A DNA stretch of 43,014 nt from Ignavibacteriales bacterium (GTDB lineage Bacteria > Bacteroidota > Ignavibacteria > Ignavibacteriales > Melioribacteraceae), in assembly GCA_016929735.1 (NCBI GenBank), contig JAFGID010000301.1, positions 1 to 43,014 of the forward strand. Reading direction: 5' to 3'. Below, one piece after another: positions 36,686 through 43,014 of this stretch (position 1 is the first letter of the stretch; each line of letters starts with the position of its first letter). The translations under genes and the position numbers were made by a program. The notes beneath the pieces were generated by a model. It was not told where the DNA came from. It saw only the letters and a list, made by a program, of their open reading frames with translations, and did not search any database.

Positions 36686-37723
36686 TTATTTAACTATTGA
36701 CTTCAAATCTATATCGCCATCTGGGTAAAAATCATCAGAAAAAGATACATCCATAATTGAGTTTTTACTTAAAGCGAAATCGATTAAACCCCAGGAAAGG
36801 CCGGCACCAAATCCGCAAGCTAAGATTCTATGAGTCTTATCTTCAAACAAATCGAGATTTGAAGAAATCGAAACAGGAATAGAAGCAATGCCGCTATTAC
36901 CAAAAAACTCAATTGAGTTTAATAATTTTGTCTCGGGGATATTAAGTTGTCTTGCTATTTGATTTAACAATTTTCTACTTGATTGGCTGAAACTGAAATA
37001 ATCATAATTATCAATTGTCTGATTGCTCTCTTGTAAGTATTTTTCAACTGCTTCAGAGATTTGTTCAGTAAAAAATTCATTGAACTCTTCTTCGTGAAGT
37101 ATCAGATCTTCTGTTAAGAAATTTTTATTTACAGAATAACTTATCGGATGCCTGAAACAACCATAAGGAACTATTTCAGTTTTAAAATGTCTGCCGTCAG
37201 AAAATGTCTTGAGTTTCATTTCCTCAGAATTTTGATTTTTTTTAAATAAAATTGCAGCAGCTCCATCACTAAATAATGTGTAATTAATAAGACCCTTGCT
37301 ATTTATTAATTTCGTCATTGTATCGCCGACAATTAGAAGAGCATAGCTTTTATTGATCGAATTCAGAAGAGAAGAAATTACTTGTACTCCGTAAATAAAA
37401 CCTGATTCTGATATATTAATATCATAGACTAAACAATCCAGGGATAGGCCTAATCTACTTTGTAAGACAAAGGCAGTCGAAGGAATCGGATAATCAGGAG
37501 TTGCCGTACAAAAGATTAATACACCTACATCCTCAGAATCTAAATTTGTGGATTCTAAAATTTTTCTAGCTGCAATAAAACCAAGATCTGCTGCGGTTTG
37601 TTCTTGTCTTGTTCGATAAACAAAGCTAACATCAGCTTTTTCGTTGGTAATTTTGTGCCCCTCCGGCGGTAATGCACATGATATCTTGTTAATTTCAATA
37701 TTACTAAATTTATATACGGACAA
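36686..37723 (-). CDS. KASIII-like pseudoenzyme (catalytic Cys->Glu, His->Ser)
   Basis: DINISESGFIYG replaces D-N-LGCSG; FSFSQSSRKLLNQ replaces HQAN; FGNSGIASIP keeps Asn. Otherwise full-length KASIII fold. Confidence 0.85.
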   Translation of the reverse strand: MSVYKFSNIEINKISCALPPEGHKITNEKADVSFVYRTRQEQTAADLGFIAARKILESTNLDSEDVGVLIFCTATPDYPIPSTAFVLQSRLGLSLDCLVYDINISESGFIYGVQVISSLLNSINKSYALLIVGDTMTKLINSKGLINYTLFSDGAAAILFKKNQNSEEMKLKTFSDGRHFKTEIVPYGCFRHPISYSVNKNFLTEDLILHEEEFNEFFTEQISEAVEKYLQESNQTIDNYDYFSFSQSSRKLLNQIARQLNIPETKLLNSIEFFGNSGIASIPVSISSNLDLFEDKTHRILACGFGAGLSWGLIDFALSKNSIMDVSFSDDFYPDGDIDLKSIVK

Positions 37724-37740
37724 TAATATCTCCCGTATGT

Positions 37741-38376
37741 CTACAATTCAAATTCTTCAAAATGCCCCGGGTAAATTTTCATTCCTTTAGGCAATGATTC
37801 CAGAAAAGGTTTGCTAATACTTTCATAAGATCTTTTACTTCCGCCTTTTAGTTTAGTAACTACAGGATAATCTTTAAGTAACGAGTCCCCGGAAAATAGA
37901 CAATCATTATTTAAAATAAGGCAACAACTGCCCTGGGAGTGTCCGGGAGTTTCATACATTATAATATCCATCCCTTCCCAATTTAGTATCAATTTTTTAT
38001 TGAACACTAGATCTGCGCTCGTAGCATAAGGTTTAACATCTTCAACCTTGAGGGCAGCTTTATCTTGCGGTATCATCATTGCCAGGGCTTCAAAATATTT
38101 GGAAAAATTTGCAGAAGGATCCTTAATTAATTCTCCGCATGTACTACTGCAGACTACTTTTGTTTCAAATTTCTTTTTCAAGAAATTAACACCACTTATA
38201 TGATCATAATGTTCATGGGTAAGAAAGATATAATCAAGGGAGAAGTTATTGTCTAAATAATCCTTAAAGGTGTCTTCATCTTCAAAGGGATCTATTACAA
38301 TAATGCTCTTCTCATTCTCTATGATATACATATTTGAATAAAGAAGATGTGAGCTGAATCTGTTTATCCTCATCAT
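37741..38376 (-). CDS. Metallo-beta-lactamase-fold hydrolase
   Basis: YIFLTHEHYDHISGVNFLKKKF, ETPGHSQGSCCLI, LFSGDSLL, IYPGHFEEF. Confidence 0.9.
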   Translation of the reverse strand: MMRINRFSSHLLYSNMYIIENEKSIIVIDPFEDEDTFKDYLDNNFSLDYIFLTHEHYDHISGVNFLKKKFETKVVCSSTCGELIKDPSANFSKYFEALAMMIPQDKAALKVEDVKPYATSADLVFNKKLILNWEGMDIIMYETPGHSQGSCCLILNNDCLFSGDSLLKDYPVVTKLKGGSKRSYESISKPFLESLPKGMKIYPGHFEEFEL

Positions 38377-39008
38377 ATATCAATAACTTTTGCAGGATTA
38401 CCAAATACTTTCGTTCCGGGTTTTACATTGCGGATAACAATGCTTCCTGCACCAATAAAAGCATCATCTCCAACAGTTTTACCTGGTAAAATTACCGAGT
38501 GGCAACTCACAAAAACTCTTTTCCCGATTTTTACATTCCCAAGGATACCGCATAAACTACTAATTGTGGAAAACTCGCCAATTACGCAATCATGGGCAAT
38601 ATCAGTTTTCAGGACAAAGACAAAATCACCGATTTGAGCATTTGAACCAATAGAAGCATAGGGATACATAACAACACCTTCTCCTATCTTTGAATAATCA
38701 GTAATAGCTACGGTAGGATGTATAATCCTTTCAAATTTTGCCCCACGATCCTGCAGTTTTCTTACTACGTATTCTCTTCCTTTAGGATCTGCAATTGCAG
38801 CAACAAAAACTTCATTTTCCGCAGGGATCCAATCATTAATCGTTCCAATGATTCTAAAATCCCCATTCGTTAGTTTTTCAATATCTTGTCCTGTATCTGC
38901 AATAAAACCTTTTATATTCCATCGTTGTTCAATTTGATTAAGTGTTTTTACATATGATAGAATTTCTCGGGCTGCATTACCGGCTCCGGCAAAAATCAGA
39001 TCCTTCAT
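38373..39008 (-). CDS. PglD/NeuD/VioB-like sugar N-acyltransferase
   Basis: DLIFAGAGNAAREILSYVK N-domain, IHPTVAITDYSKIGEGVVMYPYASIGSNAQIGDFVFVLKTDIAHDCVIGEF, GAGSIVIRNVKPGTKVFGNPAKVI. Confidence 0.9.
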   Translation of the reverse strand: MKDLIFAGAGNAAREILSYVKTLNQIEQRWNIKGFIADTGQDIEKLTNGDFRIIGTINDWIPAENEVFVAAIADPKGREYVVRKLQDRGAKFERIIHPTVAITDYSKIGEGVVMYPYASIGSNAQIGDFVFVLKTDIAHDCVIGEFSTISSLCGILGNVKIGKRVFVSCHSVILPGKTVGDDAFIGAGSIVIRNVKPGTKVFGNPAKVIDI

Positions 39009-39077
39009 GAAATTCTCCCGAAATGACTTTCATTTATTTTTGGATTAGTAATTTTCATGGGTGTTGTATCAATCTCT

Positions 39078-39230
39078 TTAAAAATTCCAATCTGCATAGA
39101 GTGACGGGTGTAAATAAGCATAGGAATAGCCTCTGAATGCGTTAACAGGCTCTGTGACCACAGATATGCGCATTAATTCAGCGTATTTATAAAGTTTAAG
39201 ATATTGTTTCCTGATATTCACCTGAAGCAT
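39078..39230 (-). CDS. Possible small ORF (50 aa), unassigned
   Basis: MLQVNIRKQYLKLYKYAELMRISVVTEPVNAFRGYSYAYLHPSLYADWNF* in the VioA-PglD gap; below the ORF-track size limit. Confidence 0.2.
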   Translation of the reverse strand: MLQVNIRKQYLKLYKYAELMRISVVTEPVNAFRGYSYAYLHPSLYADWNF

Positions 39231-39320
39231 TGGTAAAAGCAATTATCACTTTTTCGATTGATTTTTAAAATTCGATAAATTACCCTTCTTCCTGCTCAGG
39301 TTTTATTTTAAACAAATATC

Positions 39321-40445
39321 TTATATTTTTGATCTTATAATTTCAATTACTCTACCGATATCTTTATCTTCCAATTCTGGATATATCGGCAGACACAGTA
39401 CTTTTTCTGCTATTTTATTAGCAGTCGGGAGATTTTCAATTCTGGCAGATGGCAAAGAGTGATAGGTTGAAAAATTTGAGATTAACGGATAAAAATAACG
39501 ACGTGAGAAAATGTTGTTTTCTTTTAAGAGATCATACAGCTCATCTCTGCTTAGACTATATTTATCTTTATCAATCAAAACGGGGTAGTATGAGTAATTG
39601 AGATCTATATCATTTACTTCAGCCTGAATTGTAATCCCATCAACGTTTTTCAATTGACTTGAGTAAAGCTCTGCAATTTTACTTCTTTTTTTTATATTTT
39701 TTTCAACATATTGTAATTGAAGTAAACCAAAAGCAGCTTGAATTTCATTCATCTTACCATTAATTCCAATCTGGTTAACTTGTGTTTCATTTACAAATCC
39801 AAAATTTTTCAGCCTGTCAATTTTTCCTTTCATTTCTTTTGAATGGCATACTATTGCACCGCCTTCAAACGTGTTAAAAACCTTGGTCGCGTGAAAACTT
39901 AGAACAGAAAGATCTCCCCAGTTTAAAATGCTTTCTCCTTTTTTTTTCACATTAAACGCATGAGCGGCATCGTAGATTACTTTTAAATTATTTTTTGCTG
40001 CTATCTGTTCTATTTCGTCATTATCACAGGGATTACCATAAACATGTACCGGCATTATAGCAGTTGTTTCGGGTGTTATCAATTTTTCAATTTTATCGGG
40101 ATCCAAATTAAAAGTCTGGGAATCAATATCACCGAAAACTGGTTTACAGTTATTCCAGACAATAGAATTTGCAGTTGCTACAAAGCTGAAAGGTGTTGTT
40201 ATAACTTCGCCAGAAATATCTAATGCTTTTAAAGCAACCATTAAAGCGATAGTACCATTATTGAATAAGCTGATCTGCTCTACTCCCAAAAAAACAGCTA
40301 ATTCTTTTTCCAACTGTTGATGAAACTGTCCGTTATTAGTGAGCCATTTCGATTTCCAGATTTTTTCAAGATATGGCATAAACTCTTTTACTTCGGTTAG
40401 TGAGGGTCTGGTAACTGGAACTATTTTACTTTTATCATTTTCCAT
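39321..40445 (-). CDS. DegT-family aminotransferase, VioA-like (dTDP-4-amino-4,6-dideoxyglucose type)
   Basis: IPVTRPSLTEVKEFMPYLEKIWKSKWLTNNGQFHQQLEKEL, VISYDAAHAF-type VIYDAAHAFNVKKKGESILNWGDLSVLSFHATKVFNTFEGGAIV. Confidence 0.85.
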   Translation of the reverse strand: MENDKSKIVPVTRPSLTEVKEFMPYLEKIWKSKWLTNNGQFHQQLEKELAVFLGVEQISLFNNGTIALMVALKALDISGEVITTPFSFVATANSIVWNNCKPVFGDIDSQTFNLDPDKIEKLITPETTAIMPVHVYGNPCDNDEIEQIAAKNNLKVIYDAAHAFNVKKKGESILNWGDLSVLSFHATKVFNTFEGGAIVCHSKEMKGKIDRLKNFGFVNETQVNQIGINGKMNEIQAAFGLLQLQYVEKNIKKRSKIAELYSSQLKNVDGITIQAEVNDIDLNYSYYPVLIDKDKYSLSRDELYDLLKENNIFSRRYFYPLISNFSTYHSLPSARIENLPTANKIAEKVLCLPIYPELEDKDIGRVIEIIRSKI

Positions 40446-40617
40446 AATTTGATTTTCTTAATTTCGAATTATTATTAAGTTTTATTATTTTGATTGATCT
40501 TATGATGTAATGAAGCGTATATATCCGTTATGAAATTCTAACTTATCAACCATTAATTTGCAGTAAATACCTAGCTATTTCATTAATAATAGTATTATTT
40601 TTGTTAATCATATTTAA

Positions 40618-41490
40618 CTATTTGGCAGTATCTGAAAGGCGTTTTATATACATCCCATATTCACTTTTGCCGTAGCGTTTCGCATTTTTCAGCAAAATTT
40701 CTTTATCAATCAAACCATATCGATAAGCAATCTCCTCTAAACAGGCTATTTTTAGTCCTTGTCGCTTTTCAATAATTTCTACAAACTTCCCTGCTTCCAG
40801 AAGTGTTTCATGAGTTCCGGTATCCAGCCAGGCGGTTCCCCGTCCTAAAGGTGTTAATTTCAACTGACCTCTTTTTAGATATTCCTGATTAACCGAAGTA
40901 ATTTCCAATTCTCCCCGGTCGGAAGGTTTTAATTTTTTTGCTATATCAACTACCTCATTATCATAGAAGTAGAGCCCCACCACAGCATAATGAGATTTGG
41001 GCTTTTTGGGTTTTTCTTCGATAGAAAGAACATTAAAATTATTGTCAACTTCAGCCACACCATATCTTTCGGGATCATGTACTATATAACCGAAAATGTT
41101 AGCTCCTTTTTCCAAAGATGCTGCTCTTTTTAAAATATTCGGTAAATTCTGTCCGTAGAAGATATTGTCTCCCAAAATTAGACAGACATTTTCATCTCCA
41201 ATAAATTCTTCTCCTATGATAAAAGCTTGAGCCAAACCATCGGGACTGGGCTGCTCCGCATAAGAAAACATCATCCCTATATTTTCACCAGAACCTAGAA
41301 GTTCTTTGAAATTTGGTAGATCATGAGGTGTAGAGATAACTAATACTTCCCTGATACCGGCCAACATAAGTATCGAAAGAGGATAAAAAATCATTGGTTT
41401 GTTGTAAACCGGCAAAATCTGTTTCGAAACAGAAAAAGTAAGTGGGTGCAACCGTGAGCCAGCACCACCGGCAAGAATTATTCCTTTCAT
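40618..41490 (-). CDS. rfbA: Glucose-1-phosphate thymidylyltransferase
   Basis: [80 protein letters not shown]. Confidence 0.97.
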   Translation of the reverse strand: MKGIILAGGAGSRLHPLTFSVSKQILPVYNKPMIFYPLSILMLAGIREVLVISTPHDLPNFKELLGSGENIGMMFSYAEQPSPDGLAQAFIIGEEFIGDENVCLILGDNIFYGQNLPNILKRAASLEKGANIFGYIVHDPERYGVAEVDNNFNVLSIEEKPKKPKSHYAVVGLYFYDNEVVDIAKKLKPSDRGELEITSVNQEYLKRGQLKLTPLGRGTAWLDTGTHETLLEAGKFVEIIEKRQGLKIACLEEIAYRYGLIDKEILLKNAKRYGKSEYGMYIKRLSDTAK

Positions 41491-41551
41491 ATATAGAAAT
41501 CTCCAATCTTATTTGTTTTGCTAAAATTCAAGTTGTACTTACCTGATTTTA

Positions 41552-41579
41552 CTTATACAATATTATTTTTCTCATTCAA
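41552..41579 (-). promoter_or_regulatory. Candidate sigma70-like promoter upstream of rfbA
   Basis: On minus strand TTGAAT-N16-TATAAG within the intergenic gap 41491-41841; pattern match only. Confidence 0.3.
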
Positions 41580-41841
41580 GAAAATTACTCTATTTGATTA
41601 AACAATCATGTTATCAATAAAAAAAATATCAACTTAATATCAATAATTTACCAATATTCACAACGATTTCAGCTGCGACAATAATAAAATCCGTCTTATC
41701 TTAGTTTATTATAATAAACCAATTTGCTTCTAGATATTTAAATGCGCAGCCTAATCAAAGTTACGCATTTAGTTATCCCCGCACATTCTTCCAGTTAAGA
41801 GAATTCTAGGCCAGATATTAAATCAATCAGGGATTTTTCAT

Positions 41842-43014
41842 TTACCCCTCGATACCTGCTTCAGATAGCATATTATGAAAAAAACTTTCGATTAACACTC
41901 TATTATCACAATTTGGATGTTCTTGTACGATTTTTTCAAAAACTTGATCCAATGTATAACAATCTTTGAAATAATTATCATTAGCTATTATATACTCATT
42001 TCCAGTATTGCAAAATCCTGAGTTATGCAAAATAAATAAATTGTTATTAAAAAAGTTATTATAACTTAGGATGATTAGAGTATAATATCCGTATGAATAA
42101 TTTGAAAACTGGTATACTCCGATATTACCATTTAAATTATTTAATTCTATGACCATATTGGTTGTTTGAGGACTTGTGGATCCTGTCAATTTTATATCCT
42201 TCGATAAATTATCAAATTCATTATGCGATACAACACCTAACATATCCCATAATTCTATTCCATTATTATTCGAAATAAAACAGTTATTATTAATGCTACC
42301 CCTAAAATTATCTTTAACCCTTGAACCGTTCGTACATTTAAATGCAATGCTATAATTTATAAAGCCATCATTTATATTACTATAATATAAACCACCGACA
42401 TTGTCTCCCCAACAATTCCTAGCAAGCAAATTACTACAATTTGTTAAATCAACATTTAAACTATGAAATCCACAACTTCCATTTTGGAAGATACTATTTT
42501 CCATATTTAAATTATTAACCCCATTCATCAAACAAGTATTCCCCCAATCCCATTTTCCCCATTCTATCAAATTATCTTCTACGAAAGAAATATTAGCAAG
42601 TTCCATTAAAAAATAAAGTTCTAATTCGTTAAGTCTCTGGTTGCTGGTTACTGCTTGCTGGTTAAAGCCATCATTACTGGTCACCCAAAACATGTTACCT
42701 TCTTCCCCCTGGGCTGAAAAATCGCCAAAGATCTTAAAATCACAGCCGGGATTGATACGCACTACGGCACCGGGCATAATTGTGAAGCTGGTACCGGGAA
42801 CAAGATTGGTGTTACCATCAACTACAAGATGATTATATGTGTCCACTGTGATATCCGAGTTCCAGTCTCCGCTTATATGTAATTCCGGATAAAGTGTTAT
42901 CGCAGTAGCTACTTCATTGTCTCCTTTATCAATTTGAATTTCATACAAATATCTGAATCCCCAGCCTTGTTTGATCGCAACAAGGTTATATTTACCGGTT
43001 GAGATGTCTTTGAG
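41842..43014 (-). CDS. Right-handed beta-helix surface-type protein, 5' end beyond window
   Basis: Frame stays open to the window end (LKDISTGKYNLVAIKQGWGFRYLYEIQIDKGDNEVATAITL...), so the track start at 42948 is not the true start. Asn-rich beta-helix repeats. Confidence 0.7.
   Translation of the reverse strand, partial: LKDISTGKYNLVAIKQGWGFRYLYEIQIDKGDNEVATAITLYPELHISGDWNSDITVDTYNHLVVDGNTNLVPGTSFTIMPGAVVRINPGCDFKIFGDFSAQGEEGNMFWVTSNDGFNQQAVTSNQRLNELELYFLMELANISFVEDNLIEWGKWDWGNTCLMNGVNNLNMENSIFQNGSCGFHSLNVDLTNCSNLLARNCWGDNVGGLYYSNINDGFINYSIAFKCTNGSRVKDNFRGSINNNCFISNNNGIELWDMLGVVSHNEFDNLSKDIKLTGSTSPQTTNMVIELNNLNGNIGVYQFSNYSYGYYTLIILSYNNFFNNNLFILHNSGFCNTGNEYIIANDNYFKDCYTLDQVFEKIVQEHPNCDNRVLIESFFHNMLSEAGIEG

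Noticed and set aside
41321-41506. Minus-strand 61-aa ORF
   Set aside because: Out-of-frame overlap with the start of rfbA.
1-43014. rRNA, tRNA, integrase or transposase genes
   Set aside because: None recognised on either strand by motif reading; tRNAs cannot be fully excluded without a covariance-model scan.

Overview
AT-rich bacterial surface-polysaccharide (O-antigen/capsule-type) locus. Essentially all genes lie on the minus strand, so the operon reads from high to low coordinates. Reading in transcription order: a truncated right-handed beta-helix protein at the right edge; rmlA, a VioA-like DegT aminotransferase and a PglD/VioB-like acyltransferase; a fatty-acid/polyketide-like cassette (MBL-fold hydrolase, three KASIII paralogs of which one has lost its Cys and His, two ACPs, two SDRs, an ANL ligase) mixed with two sulfotransferase-like genes; GT2, hexapeptide acyltransferase, deacetylase-like protein and GT11; a Gmd-initiated GDP-sugar module (gmd, RmlC-like, cupin, LbH, DegT); Wzx flippase and Wzy-like polymerase; a WbjB/C/D (UDP-L-FucNAc type) cassette interrupted by hitchhiker genes and repeats; MBOAT + SGNH O-acylation pair; and a GT4/ATP-grasp/AsnB-like/deacetylase/FemAB module ending in a DUF354-family gene cut by the left edge. 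The most interesting observations are: (i) an ACP/KASIII/ligase/MBL acyl-building cassette with a KASIII pseudoenzyme, whose family content resembles PqsABCDE and which sits beside N-acyl-sugar genes; (ii) two 9-nt G/C homopolymers inside modification genes (possible phase variation); (iii) a GxxExxY gene bounded by inverted ~30-bp repeats and inserted exactly between wbjC and wbjD; (iv) a simple-repeat family that has entered coding sequences in frame; (v) gene scars: a DUF354 3' remnant, a decayed Wzx, and a nonsense-mutated four-helix-bundle gene; (vi) a GT11 gene that appears to start at a non-canonical codon. No rRNA, tRNA, CRISPR array or transposase was recognised. All family calls come from reading motifs, with no database search.
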